NCBI RefSeq assembly: GCF_037325665.1
Contig: NC_090261.1
Span: forward strand, 62,954,088 to 63,018,087
Direction of reading: 5' to 3'
DNA from: Littorina saxatilis
Taxonomy: Eukaryota > Mollusca > Gastropoda > Littorinimorpha > Littorinidae
DNA: 64,000 nucleotides
This document shows, piece by piece, positions 53,442-64,000 of this stretch (the first letter of the stretch is position 1; every line of letters begins with the position of its first letter). The notes beneath the pieces were generated by a model, which was not told the DNA's origin, did not search any database, and was given only the letters and a program-made list of their open reading frames with translations. The translations under genes and the position numbers were made by a program.

Positions 53442-54221
53442 GTAAGTTTGCTTTTACACCATTATTTTTGTGTGCTGTTGATGTTTTCAGCTTTACACCA
53501 CACTTTTTGACTCACCTGAGCAATCAGGAGAGCCGTCGTAATGTAATGAGCAGTGTTAGGCTGTTAGGAAACGCTACCGTTGCTGAGCTTTGGTTCAGTT
53601 TTGTGTGTTGCATGTAGTTGACTTATTTGTACTTTGTGGGAAAGTACCGATATTATATTTTGTAAACACAATATTTATGCTTGGACGAGAATGCAGGTGA
53701 ACTTTCTAGTCCTGTCAAAACAAGTTGTTTACCATGCTGTTTTAGTCGTGAGTTCGTGGCGTTCGTTCGGATTAAGTGCGTCGGCACCTTTGATGCACGT
53801 CACTATTCTAGTTCATAGACGGTTCGTATATAATGTAGTTGTATCATGTTCGGTCTGGAATATTCTCGAGATTGAGTATTTACTATATATGCCAGCGCGA
53901 TTTGAATGTAAAAAAGCTTCTATTTGAGTTCTGCTACGTTGTGCAGTTGTATGTATTGAATGCGGGAACCAGGGAAACCAACCTGCCAAGGGACAAACTG
54001 AGTCCGCACCATCATCCAATGAAGGGCAGAACATAACGTGTTTCCTTTGCAATGCCAAGGGCCACCGAGTCGCCAACTGTCCCCAAAAGAAAAATAACGG
54101 ACATGTCAATGACAAAGCGCAAGAACATCGACGGAGATATTACGACAACAAGAGGCAAACGAGTGGCTCGAACCAACAAGTATGTGCGAGCAGCGTCATA
54201 CTCCCAAGGGCTGCCGAGCAA

Positions 54222-56621
54222 GTGGCTACACCATCGGACGTGGAAGAATGTATATCTGATGGCCAGCTTCTACTCGCCAATGGCAAGTCAATCTCTGTCG
54301 TCGCCAGCGCAGCTGTGTCAGTGTCGAACATGCCCGTGTCGAAGGGATTTGTTGAGAAGCAGGAAGTGACTGTTCTCAGAGATTCGGGCTGCAATGGAGT
54401 CATTGTCAAAGAGGATCTGGTGCCAACAGAGAAGTTCACTGGTGACTTCAAGTGGACGCTCATGGCTGACAGCAAATGCGTGAGGGCACCAGTGGCAAAG
54501 ATCCAGATAGATACTCCATACTTCACCGGAGAAGTTGAGGCCGTCTGCCTGAAGAAGCCCTTGTACGATCTATTAATTGGGAACATTGGGGGTGCGAGAC
54601 GTCCTGATGACCCTGATGTCGAATGGAGAATGGGCGCAGCTCAGCCTGCTGTTGAGGAGGAAGACCCACTGCCATTCGCGAATGAAGATATCAGCGAACT
54701 GTTACGAGATGACAGAGCAACTGTGCATCGCCGCGTCCAGCCGCAGGTTGTAAGCACTGTGACGACCAGAGCCCAGGCGAAGAAGGACAAAACAACTACG
54801 CCACTCAGGGTCACCAACAGTTCTGCAACTGCTGTCGTGGACAGGGATCGGCTGATTCAGCTACAGGAAGCTGATTTGACCTTGACAAAGTACAGGAGTC
54901 GTCCTGTCAAGGTGATGACTAAGGGCGAAGGCACTGTGCACTTTGAAGTAAAGGCCAAGATCCTGTACAGAGTGTTCCAGCACCCGAGAGTCAACGGTGG
55001 GAAGCCATTACGTCAAGTTCTGGTGCCTCAACCACTTAGGCGCCAGGTGATGGAGGTGGCCCACGACTCTATTATGGGAGGTCACCTGGGTGTCAAGAAG
55101 ACATCGGACAGAATCCAGGCAGTACATGCCGCAGCAATGGTGGAAGAACCAGCCGAACTAGACGAGTTCGACGGTGAGGAACTACTGGAGTTGGGAGACC
55201 TCCACAAGAAAGAGGGAGTGGATGACGTCAAGTTAGGACCTGACCTGACAGAAGACCAGCAGAAGGAGCTGCATGATTTTATGGGCGACTTCACCCATAG
55301 GTTCTCTGATGTTCCAGGCTCTACGTCTTTGGTCGAACATGAAGTCCACCTCACATCTGACGTTCCTGTTCGCTCAAAACCATACCCTATCCCGTTTCAG
55401 GCTCGGGAATCCTTGAAGAAGGACATCGACAACATGTTGAAGATGGGGGTCATCCGTGAGTCATCATCCCCTTACTCATCTCCCGTTGTTGTTGTCAAGA
55501 AGAAAGACGGTACAAACAGGGTATGCATTGACTTCAGGAAAGTGAATAAGATCACCGTGTTTGATCCTGAACCAATGCCGACGGCAACTGATCTATTCCG
55601 ACAGTTAACCGGCAGTAAGATCTTCTCAAAGATCGATCTCAGCAAGGGATATTGGCAAATTCCTGTGCGCGAAGAGGACATACCAAAGACCGCCTTTGCA
55701 ACTCCAGACGGAACGTATGAGTGCCTGCGGATGCCTTTTGGCATGGTGAACAGTGGTGCTACCCTTACGAGGGGAATGCGAAAAATGCTCAAAGGAATGA
55801 AGAATGTTGTGTACTACTGGGATGATCTGCTAGTCCACACGGAGACCTTTGCGGAACATCTGGAGACTTTGAGGGAACTGTTTTCCCGCCTGACAAAAGC
55901 TAATCTGACCGTGAGACCCAGCAAGTGCATTTTGGGGACCGACAACGTTGACTTTATAGGTCATTCACTGAAGGAAGGTCAAAAGAGGCTTTTGTTGGAA
56001 AACGTCACCAAGATCCTCAATGCGCCACGTCCTGAAACCAAGAAGCAGGTGCGATCCTTCCTTGGATTGGCTGGGTACTACAGAGAGTTCATTCCAAACT
56101 TCGCCGCCATAACGGCGCCTTTGTCGGACATGACCCGAAAAGGATGCCCCAACCGAATACTCTGGGGACCAGCTCAGGAGAAGGCATACCAGACCGTGCG
56201 CGACCTGATGTCACGAGACCCGGTGCTACGCCTTCCTGATACTGCCAAAGAGTTCATCTTGCGTACAGACGCATCGGACGAAGGGATCGGCGCCATGCTG
56301 ATGCAAGAGCATGGAGGTAAACCGTTTCCAGTCAGCTATGCCAGCAAGAAGCTGTCAGGAGCCGAGAAGAACTACTCGACCATGGAGAAAGAGTGTTTAG
56401 CCATCGTGTGGGGAATCAAGAAATTTGAACTCTACCTCCAAGGGGTGAAATTCGTGCTTCAGACTGATCACAAACCCCTCACCTACCTGAACTCTGCGAA
56501 GTTTGTGAATAATCGTATCATGAGGTGGGTGATGTACTTGCAGAACTTTGATATGCGAGTGGAATCGATCAAAGGTTCAGACAATGTTGGAGCAGATTTT
56601 CTCAGCCGAGTATGTGAGTAA
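54222..56621 (+). CDS. pol-type open frame of the LTR fossil
   Basis: An 799-codon open stretch. RT is recognised by RVCIDFRKVNKITVFDPEPM, FSKIDLSKGYWQIPV, FGMVNSGATL, YYWDDLLVHT and FLGLAGYYREFIPNF. RNase H is recognised by LRTDASDEGIGAML, STMEKECLAIVWGIKKF and LQTDHKPLTYL. It is a fossil part and not a host gene. Confidence 0.93.
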   Translation: MATPSDVEECISDGQLLLANGKSISVVASAAVSVSNMPVSKGFVEKQEVTVLRDSGCNGVIVKEDLVPTEKFTGDFKWTLMADSKCVRAPVAKIQIDTPYFTGEVEAVCLKKPLYDLLIGNIGGARRPDDPDVEWRMGAAQPAVEEEDPLPFANEDISELLRDDRATVHRRVQPQVVSTVTTRAQAKKDKTTTPLRVTNSSATAVVDRDRLIQLQEADLTLTKYRSRPVKVMTKGEGTVHFEVKAKILYRVFQHPRVNGGKPLRQVLVPQPLRRQVMEVAHDSIMGGHLGVKKTSDRIQAVHAAAMVEEPAELDEFDGEELLELGDLHKKEGVDDVKLGPDLTEDQQKELHDFMGDFTHRFSDVPGSTSLVEHEVHLTSDVPVRSKPYPIPFQARESLKKDIDNMLKMGVIRESSSPYSSPVVVVKKKDGTNRVCIDFRKVNKITVFDPEPMPTATDLFRQLTGSKIFSKIDLSKGYWQIPVREEDIPKTAFATPDGTYECLRMPFGMVNSGATLTRGMRKMLKGMKNVVYYWDDLLVHTETFAEHLETLRELFSRLTKANLTVRPSKCILGTDNVDFIGHSLKEGQKRLLLENVTKILNAPRPETKKQVRSFLGLAGYYREFIPNFAAITAPLSDMTRKGCPNRILWGPAQEKAYQTVRDLMSRDPVLRLPDTAKEFILRTDASDEGIGAMLMQEHGGKPFPVSYASKKLSGAEKNYSTMEKECLAIVWGIKKFELYLQGVKFVLQTDHKPLTYLNSAKFVNNRIMRWVMYLQNFDMRVESIKGSDNVGADFLSRVCE

Positions 56622-56753
56622 AACTGTGTTCATTCTCCAACAGACTAATGTACATACCTGGATTTCAATCTGTTATGTATACATAGTATGTGTACAGGTA
56701 GCGTTTCAATGATTGAAAGAAATTAGGTAAATTTCTTCTTGTGTTGGGGGTAA

Positions 56754-57281
56754 TGTTAGGAAACGCTACCGTTGCTGAGCTTTGGTTCAGTTTTGTGTGT
56801 TGCATGTAGTTGACTTATTTGTACTTTGTGGGAAAGTACTGATATTATATTTTGTAAACACAATATTTATGCTTGGACGAGAATGCAGGTGAACTTTCTA
56901 GTCCTGTCAAAACAAGTTGTTTACCATGCTGTTTTAGTCGTGAGTTCGTGGCGTTCGTTCGGATTAAGTGCGTCGGCACCTTTGATGCACGTCACTATTC
57001 TAGTTCATAGACGGTTCGTATATAATGTAGTTGTATCATGTTCGGTCTGGAATATTCTCGAGATTGAGTATTTACTATATATGCCAGCGCGATTTGAATG
57101 TAAAAAAGCTTCTATTTGAGTTCTGCTACGTTGTGCAGTTGTATGTATTGAATGCTGAATAAATCCTCGAACTCAATTTGACGAGTTGTTTTCTGCTGCT
57201 GCGAAGACGGGCGACGTAGAATAAAAGAACACAACTATACGACATTTGAGAACTTGTGGCAATCTCAAGTGTCGTGTAACA
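56754..57281 (+). repeat. 3' LTR of the fossil
   Basis: 528 bp, TG...CA ends, preceded by a short purine-rich tract. Contains AATAAA in the CLASRP-sense direction (about 57160). Confidence 0.9.
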
Positions 57282-57829
57282 TAGGCCCATTGGCTAACCA
57301 TAGGCCCAGTGAAATTGAACACTTTATCTGTACATATTTATTATGATATAATATGCGTGTGGAAGGAGTGTGAAGTTTGGATGCATACACCATAACAAAA
57401 TCCTGTGCTTTGCATTTGGTAAATAAACTGTTTGACTTGACTTGACTAGACTAAAGACTTGACATTGGGGTTTTCTCACATGTTAATTGTTATTATACCT
57501 AGAGGTCTGAAAGTATCCACACTGGTTGGCCTTTGTTGAGTTACAGGGTTCTGCCAGGGTTGAGTTTGAGGGGGGGAAAAAAAGGAAAATAGACAATTTT
57601 TCTTATAGGTTTTTAACTTTGAAGCTTAACACACTTTTAGGGTTTGATGACCAGATCTGCTTCATAGTGATCACACTGTTGAATGTAGTATTCCGGTGTA
57701 GTTGTTAATGTTATGGCCACTTACGTGCAAGGGTTGAAATCGAGTTAACATCGCCTTATCAAATGATCAGTGTGACTATTGTTGCTCTTATTTATTTTAT
57801 TTTTTAAATGTGTAAAACTGTGGTTGCAG

Positions 57830-57927
57830 AAACTTGACCCGACGCAGTTTTTGCGAGTGTATGGTCGACCGTACAAGGTGAACTATGACCCAGCGGTGGC
57901 TCTGGCAGCAGAGAGTCCTCAAAGCAT
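57830..57927 (+). CDS. CLASRP: CLASRP exon 3 (second coding exon)
   Basis: 98 nt with acceptor GGTTGCAG and donor AGCAT|GTGAGT. It encodes KLDPTQFLRVYGRPYKVNYD then PAVALAAESPQS plus two bases, matching human KKDPAQFLQVHGRACKVHLD...VALAAESPVNM. The phase joins exon 2 exactly. No further CLASRP exon was found before 64000. Confidence 0.93.
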
Positions 57928-58125
57928 GTGAGTGCTGTCACTTCCACTGTCCTGTGTGTTGTGCACTTTGCCTTGTCTTTACAGTAACGTGGTTAAACAC
58001 ACTTCCACTGTCCTGTGTGTGTAGTGCACTTTACCTTGTCTTTACGCTAAAACGGTTAAACACACTTCCACTATCCTGTTGTTTCATGCACTTTGCCTTA
58101 TTTTTACAAATTACAGTAACATGCT
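57928..58125. repeat. ~68-bp x 3 tandem repeat at the CLASRP exon 3 donor
   Basis: Units of CACTTCCACTGTCCTGTGTG, GTGCACTTTGCCTTGTCTTT and ACAGTAACGTGGTTAAACA, starting about 13 bp after the donor. Confidence 0.9.
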
Positions 58126-58276
58126 TAACTATTGCAGGGGTGGGATTTTTTCCGTCCCTGACGGATTTCCGTCCCAGGAAGAATGTTGGAATTTTATATT
58201 TTTTTTAATACTTTTTTTGTTAATCCCTGTTCTTTACACTCCGTTCTGTGAACAGAAGGTCAACTACCTTTCACTG

Positions 58277-58414
58277 ATTACACATTAACATGCTTCCATT
58301 TGAAACTTCGAGGTCTTCATCGGGGATTGACGCCCGACAAAAGCTAATTGAAGCCCGACGGAGCGAAGATGAAGACCGAGAAGTTTCAAATGGAAGCATG
58401 TTAATGTTATTGTA
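58277..58414. mobile_element. foldback MITE, complete copy
   Basis: About 50-bp arms: ATTACACATTAACATGCTTC, CATTTGAAACTTCGAGG and CTTCATC against GAAGATGAAGACC...AATGGAAGCATGTTAATG. Relative of 23995-24102. Confidence 0.88.
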
Positions 58415-59704
58415 ATTCAATCTGACGACGATCTCTTTCCTGCTTTCATGCGGTTGTAAACAGACAAAATTGGTTCTGTTCTGTTCACACACTACTTTCA
58501 GTCCACCTACCTGCAAGGGTCAAGTCCCAAGAAATATGTCTCTGTATTCCCATCGTATCACTTTGCTCCTGTTTTGTTTTCTTTCACACACATTTTCCCT
58601 TCTTTGTTGACGGGTTTCTGAACAGCAAACTCTAAAACAAATTCTTTTCATCACAAAAGCGATCTTTGGAATTGACTGACGTAGTCCGGAAGAATTCATG
58701 CATCAACTTACGTCACGTATTCGACGTCATCACTTCGCATACCTTATGGTCTCTGTGTTTCGTTGGCCTTCATATTTCCTACTTGTAAAATGACCCTCAA
58801 AGCTAACCGAGACTAGTTGAGGCTGTATCAATGCGCCTCGCCAGCAGGTTGTTAATGGATTTTTTAGCGAGTGGTTATCGACAATTAATGACCGGTAATT
58901 TTTAATGAGTTGGGGCATTCTGACCAATCACAGGATCTGTTTCATTAAAACGCAAACTTGATTGAATTACAATAACAAATTGACTATAATTATTGAGTGA
59001 CATGTAGGGAGCAGCTATGTCAAGTCATCCAGGCGAATGTGGCATCTTATTTGCTATGTATTTGAAAACTCTGCTCACCCACAACTTTATATACCCCACT
59101 TGCAGGGATTCAGAGACCTTCAGTGGTGTGGTAGAAAAAATGTGCATTCCTAATCTGTGAACCAGTGGTATTTACCTTCTGATACATTGAGTCCTTTAGA
59201 AAGTTTGCAAGTGAAACACACTTAATTTAAACATATTTCTCTTTTAATTCAAGCTATGATTCAACAATGATTTTAGAATATAACTCCTGAAATGATGAAT
59301 AGAAAAGCAGCATCAGAAGACTGTGTATAGCATTAGCAAGGGATATAACTCTTTCTGTTTTTGTCTAAACCTTCTTCTTTTATAACCTGAGCAGTAAGCC
59401 CTTTTGAAGGTGTTTAATTGAAACAAACTGACTTGAAACTTGTTTCTCATTTGGTTCAAGCTATGGTTCAACAATTATTTGAGAATAATTATACCACCTG
59501 CAATGATAAAAAACGCTCGCGCTGGACCCGAGTACTCTTCAGACTGGCTCGCTCCCCCAGTATGAACGTTTTTGTCTTGTGCACGTTTAAGACCAAGTGA
59601 TTGATCTCTGTGAATTACAGGCATTCCCTTTGCTATATAAATACATTGCATGCGAGCCGAGGATGTGCGTGGTGACTGGCCTTTCTCTTTTATTTGATCA
59701 CAGT
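58415..59704. other. CLASRP intron 3, with an old local duplication
   Basis: About 59205-59310 and 59415-59520 share GAAACA...ACTT, TTCAAGCTATG, TTCAACAAT and GAGAATA in the same order, a worn tandem duplication. No exon recognised. Confidence 0.5.
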
Positions 59705-59935
59705 GAAAATGCACACACACATTCACACACACACACACACTTTCTCTCCCTCTCTCCCTCTCTCTCTCTTTCTTACGCACACACACACACACACACACAC
59801 GAGTACAGACACATGCACGCGCACGCGCACACACACAAAAACACACACACACACACAAACACATGCACACAGACACACACACAAACAGTAACACTAACAC
59901 ATGTGCTCAAAATGAACACACACACACACCGCGCA
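59705..59935. repeat. CA- and CT-rich microsatellite
   Basis: Mixed CA runs, a CTCTCTCC tract and ACGCGCACGCGCAC. No coding value. Confidence 0.95.
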
Positions 59936-60046
59936 AGAGAAAAAGACTTTTGACCGTGACGTAATCTTTTTATGACGCTATATTTCTCGTCAATGTGTGA
60001 CGAGTTCGGCTGTTCTGTGGCTCCGCGAATTCCTCCCACTGCCAAG

Positions 60047-60200
60047 TCGTTTTTTTGTGGTTCTTCTGTCTTCTGCGTTCGTGGGCTGAAACTCCCACGT
60101 ACACTCATGTTTTTTGCACGAGTGGAATTTTACGTGTATGACCGTTTTTTACCCCGCCATTTAGGCAGCCATACGCCGCTTTCGGAGGAAGTTTTTTTGT
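60047..60200 (-). mobile_element. SINE 3' fragment
   Basis: In minus orientation it has AAAAAACGGTCATACACGTA, GTACGTGGGAGTTTCAGCCC and ACGAACGCAGAAGACAGAAG. The same 3' module ends the SINE at 17856-18228. Confidence 0.75.
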
Positions 60201-60617
60201 GGTTTATTTCGCATTTAGGTCCCAGGTAACATTATGAAGTTTTAATACGATCAATCGGACCTATTATCAAGTTAGTGTATCAACTTTTGAACGAACTGCG
60301 CCCAGTAGTTTCCCAGCAATAAGCTGTAAAGTGGAGAAAGACAGACAGACACACAGACACACAATTAAAGTCTGCTGAGCCCTTGTACTAGCGTACTCGG
60401 GGATAAAATCATAAGCTACAAGTAAAAATGTGTTGTACAAGGGAGGTGACTGTTATTTTCTGTGTTTGCTTTGATGGCATGGAGATTTTCCTTTAATGCA
60501 GTAAACATTTGTTTTAAACAAAGACAAAAGTAAGTGATGAAATCAAATACCTTCAAGTTTACAAGATTTTTTAATTATGTGCATCTCCAATTTTAAGTTT
60601 TTGTTTAAGCCGCTTCT

Positions 60618-60983
60618 CCCCGCGGGTTAGGGGGAAGAATTTACCCGATGCTTCCCAGCATGTCGTAAGAGGCGACTAACGGATTCTGTTTCTCCTTTTA
60701 CCCTTGTTAAGTGTTTCTTGTATAGAATATAGTCAATTTTTGTAAAGATTTTAGTCAAGCAGTATGTAAGAAATGTTAAGTCCTTTGTACTGGAAACTTG
60801 CATTCTCCCAGTAAGGTAATATATTGTACTACGTTGCAAGCCCCTGGAGCAAATTTTTGATTAGTGCTTTTGTGAACAAGAAACAATTGACAAGTGGCTC
60901 TATCACATCTCCCCCTTTCCCCGTCGCGATATAACCTTCGTGGTTGAAAACGACGTTAAACACCAAATAAAGAAAGAAAGAAA
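60618..60983 (+). mobile_element. SINE-like retroposon (CCCGCGGGTTAGGGGGA family)
   Basis: A perfect 15-bp target duplication GTTTAAGCCGCTTCT flanks it (60603-60617, 60984-60998). Same body and AAAG(n) tail as 45308-45694, with a short gap near the 5' end. Confidence 0.95.
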
Positions 60984-61140
60984 GTTTAAGCCGCTTCTAA
61001 AACCCTTCTTGAAATTTGTTTACCACTTGTTTTTGTAGACCCCCTAGCAAGAGTGATGCAACCAAACACCTTCAAGTATAGAGGTTTTTGATTTTGTGCA
61101 TTCATCCCCTCCCCCCCCCCCCCCCCCCAAAAAAAACAAA

Positions 61141-62935
61141 ACAAGTCGCGTAAGGCGAAATTACTACATTTAGTCAAGCTGTGGAACTCACAGAATGAAA
61201 CGGAACGCACTGCATTTTTTCACAATGACCGTAGTCCGCCGCTTGTGCAAAACGGAGTGAAACTGACGAGCCTGTTCAGCGCGGTAGTGGTTTCGCTGTG
61301 CTGCGTAGCACGCTTTTCTGTACCTCTCTTCGTTTGAACTTTCTTAGCGTGTTTTTAATCCAAACATATCATATCTATATGTTTTGGGAATCGGGAACCG
61401 ACAAGGAATAAGATGAAATTGTTTTAAAATCGATTTCGGAAATTTGATTTTGATCATAATTTTTATATTTTTAATTTTCAGACCTTGATCCGAATATAAC
61501 ATATTTATATGTTTTTGGAATCAGAAAATGATGAAGAATAAGATGAACGTAAATTTGGATCGTTTTATAAAAAAAATAATTTTAATTACAATTTTCAGAT
61601 TTTTAATGACCAAAGTCATTAATTATTTTTAAGCCACCAAGCTGAAATGCAATACCGAAGTTCGGCCTTCGTCGAAGATTGCTTGGCCAAAATTTCAATC
61701 AATTTGATTGAAAAATGAAGGTGTGACAGTGCCGCCTCAACTTTTACAAAAAGCCGGATATGACGTCATCAATGACATTTATCGAAAAAATGAAAAAAAC
61801 GTCCGGGGATATCATACCCAGGAACTCTCATGTCAAATTTCATAAAGATCGGTCCAGTAGTTTACTCTCAATCGCTCTACACACACACACGCACACACAC
61901 ACACACACACAGACACACATACACCACGACCCTCGTCTCGATTCCCCCTCTATGTTAAAGGCGAACATCGGCAGGCATTTTTCTCCTGGAGAGACCTAAA
62001 CTTGAACCCGTTGTATCAGGGCTTGGTCGATTGATACATAAAACATTTCGCTGGTACCAGACACACACCGTCCTGAGAAAGGGGGAGCTAACAACCATCC
62101 TGAGAAAGAGAAACTATGTCTCTCCCTTCCTTTTTACATAGAGGGGGGAATCGAGACGAGGGTCGTGGTGTATGTGTGTGTAGAGCGATTCAGAGTAAAC
62201 TACTAGACCGATCTGAATGAAAATTTTAATGCGAGTTCCTGGGTATGATATCCCCAGATAATTTTTCCATTTTTTCGATAAATGTCTTTGATGACGTCAT
62301 ATCTGGCTTTTTGTAAAAGTTGAGGCGGCACTGTCACACCCTCATTTTTCAATTCATGATTGAAATTTTGGCCAAGCAATCTTCGACAAAGGCCAGACTT
62401 CGGTATTGCATTTCAGCTTGGAGGCTTAAAAATTAATTATTGACTTTGGTCATTAAAAATCTGAAAATTGTAATTAAAATTATTTTTTTATAAAACGATC
62501 CAAAATTACGTTTATCGTATTCTTCATCATTTTCTGATTCCAAAAACATATAAATATGTTATATTCGGATTAAAAAGAAGCTCTGAAAAAAAAAATTATG
62601 ATTAAAATTAAATTTTCAAAATCGATTTAAAAACAATTTCATCTTATTCCTTGTCCGTTCCTGATTCAAAAAGCATATAGATATGATATGTTTGGATTAA
62701 AAACACGTTCAGAGAGTAAAAAATAATAGAGATATAGACGAAAAGCGGGCTATCCTCCTCAGCGCAACCGCTACCGCGCTTTTCTGTATTGTTAATTTCA
62801 CTGCCTTTGCCACGAGCGGTGGACAGACGATGCTACGAGTGTACGGTCTTGCGGAAAAAATGCTTTGCGTTCAGTTTCATTCTGTGAGTTCGACTGAGCT
62901 TGACTAAATGTTGTATTTTCGGCTTAAACAACTTG
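61141..62935. mobile_element. element C pair in inverted orientation
   Basis: 61141-61955 and 62148-62935 are inverted copies about 800 bp long around a spacer of about 190 bp. They share ACAAGT ends, ACTACATTTAGTCAAGCT, CAAACATATCATATCTATAT, CAGTGCCGCCTCAACTTTTA and CACGACCCTCGTCTCGATTC. No open frame. Either two insertions or one long foldback. Confidence 0.85.
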
Positions 62936-63537
62936 TTCTCTCTCTGTTGGCAGCGTGTAATGCAGCTGGTTATATATTAGAGTATTATTTTGTAAAGTGT
63001 GTACCAAAAGTTTGTCATGAGCTGCTTTAGCGTCTGTTTTGGGTGTGGGTTGGTTTGATATTTCCTCCTTGCAGATCAAATCTGCATTCATTTTTGATGT
63101 TGTGTCTTATTTTGTGAAAAGAAACATTCTTGTCATTTATTTATGTATAACTAATAACCGTCTCAGTTTAGCATTGGGAAAAATGTGTCGTAAGGAACAA
63201 ACTGTCCATATAAGTACAGTAACCGTGAACATAGTCAAAATTTGACAGAAACATACAGGAAGTGCCTCCACATTTTCAAGTAAGCAGCACTTTGCTCAGA
63301 CGAAAAGTAAAAAGAAAGGGGGAAAGCCAGTGTCAAGACGCACCATTCGAATTCAATTTGCTGCCATGGCCCAGTTTCGGTAGGCCACTGTAAATTGTTT
63401 AGGTATCATCTCATCTGTCCGAGGCAGGGGGCAAGTGGAGGTCTCTCCAGGAGAAAAATTCCTCCCGATGTTCGCCTTTAAAACATTTAGTCAAAACTTG
63501 ACTAAATGTAAAAAGAAAAAAGTGTGTGCTGTTTTCA
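62936..63537. other. CLASRP intron 3, unassigned
   Basis: No exon seen. 63437-63478 is a reverse copy of 61958-62000 (CGAACATCGG...GGAGAGACCT), probably part of another repeat. Confidence 0.5.
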
Positions 63538-64000
63538 GTTTTTGAGTCACTTGAGAAAAAGTGACTCTATGTAATCGGTCAGTGTTAGTCTGTCCGGCCG
63601 GCCGTCCGGCCGGACAGCCGGCCCGGCCGTCCGTAGACACCACCTTAACGTTGGACTTTTCTCGGAAACTATCAAAGCGATCGGGCTCATATTTTGTTTA
63701 GTCGTGACCTCCAATGACCTCTACACTTTAACGATGGTTTCGTTGACCTTTGACCTTTTTCAAGGTCACAGGTCAGCGTCAAAGGAAAAATTAGACATTT
63801 TATATCTTTGACAAAGTTCATCGGATGTGATTGAAACTTTGTAGGATTATTCTTTACATCAAAGTATTTACATCTGTAGCCTTTTACGAACGTTATCAGA
63901 AAAACAAGGGAGATAACTAGCCTTTTCTGTTCGGCAACACACAACTTAACGTTGGGCTTTTCTCGGAAACTATAAAAGTGACCGGGCTCAAATTTTATGT
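63538..64000 (-). mobile_element. element B, copy 2, cut by the window end
   Basis: Reverse copy of 28209-28932: GAGTCACTTGAG, a CCGG(n)-type run, TTTCTCGGAAACTAT and TGACCTTTGACCTTTTTC. Nearly identical over the shared part. Confidence 0.88.

Larger units (their letters stand above)
53562..57281 (+). mobile_element. LTR retrotransposon fossil, Ty3/gypsy group
   Basis: It is bounded by TGTTAGGAAACG...GTGTAACA and by the 5-bp target duplication TAGGC (53557-53561, 57282-57286). Two highly similar LTR copies suggest a fairly recent insertion. Parts seen in order: a CCHC knuckle (CFLCNAKGHRVANCP), a protease-like motif, an integrase-type H-H-C-C-region motif (HDSIMGGHLGVKKT), reverse transcriptase and RNase H. 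Integrase-like sequence ahead of RT suggests a Gmr1-like order. It is broken, with about two large losses. It lies in the second intron of CLASRP on the same strand. Confidence 0.93.

Overview
This is a eukaryotic window. The spliced gene structures, the repeat families and the transposon fossils point to a mollusc, most likely a marine gastropod. That placement is inferred from family likeness and not proved. Only two host genes are clearly supported. On the minus strand, 9411-36193 holds what looks like a complete REST corepressor gene (CoREST/Rcor) in 13 coding exons. Every splice phase closes, giving about 541 residues with a short ELM2 region, SANT1, an extra Cys4 zinc finger, the helical linker, SANT2 and a proline-rich tail ending in an [10 protein letters not shown]-type motif. 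On the plus strand, from about 52685 to beyond the window, lies the 5' end of CLASRP (CLK4-associating SR-related protein). It has a TCTCGCGAGA promoter element, a noncoding first exon and two coding exons at 53343-53441 and 57830-57927.

Layout. 1-4870: dense minisatellites with no visible gene. 4871-9410: repeats, a mobile element (A), a 48-bp array that stays open on the minus strand, and the presumed 3' flank of Rcor. 9411-36193: Rcor, whose introns are packed with tandem arrays, nearly one private array per exon edge, several containing copies of the splice site and first exon bases. 36194-41480: mostly intergenic, with a 1.2-kb TIR element. 41481-44163: a GC-rich possible exon of unknown identity, then a LINE RT/RNase H fossil split by a tRNA-derived SINE. 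45071-46924: a PIF/Harbinger-like TIR element (TTA target duplications) carrying a decayed C2H2-finger gene and a nested SINE. 47642-49735: an element with perfect 125-bp inverted ends. 50705-51994: two copies of a GGCTCACGTAAG-ended element. 52685-64000: CLASRP, with an LTR retrotransposon fossil (53562-57281, target duplication TAGGC) in its second intron, then intronic SINEs, foldbacks and a large inverted repeat.

CoREST is a scaffold for LSD1/HDAC chromatin repression and CLASRP is an SR-type splicing regulator. They are not expected to act in one pathway. The main oddity is the recurrent birth of minisatellites at exon-intron junctions, seen in both genes and possibly also in the unidentified exon at 41481-42385.
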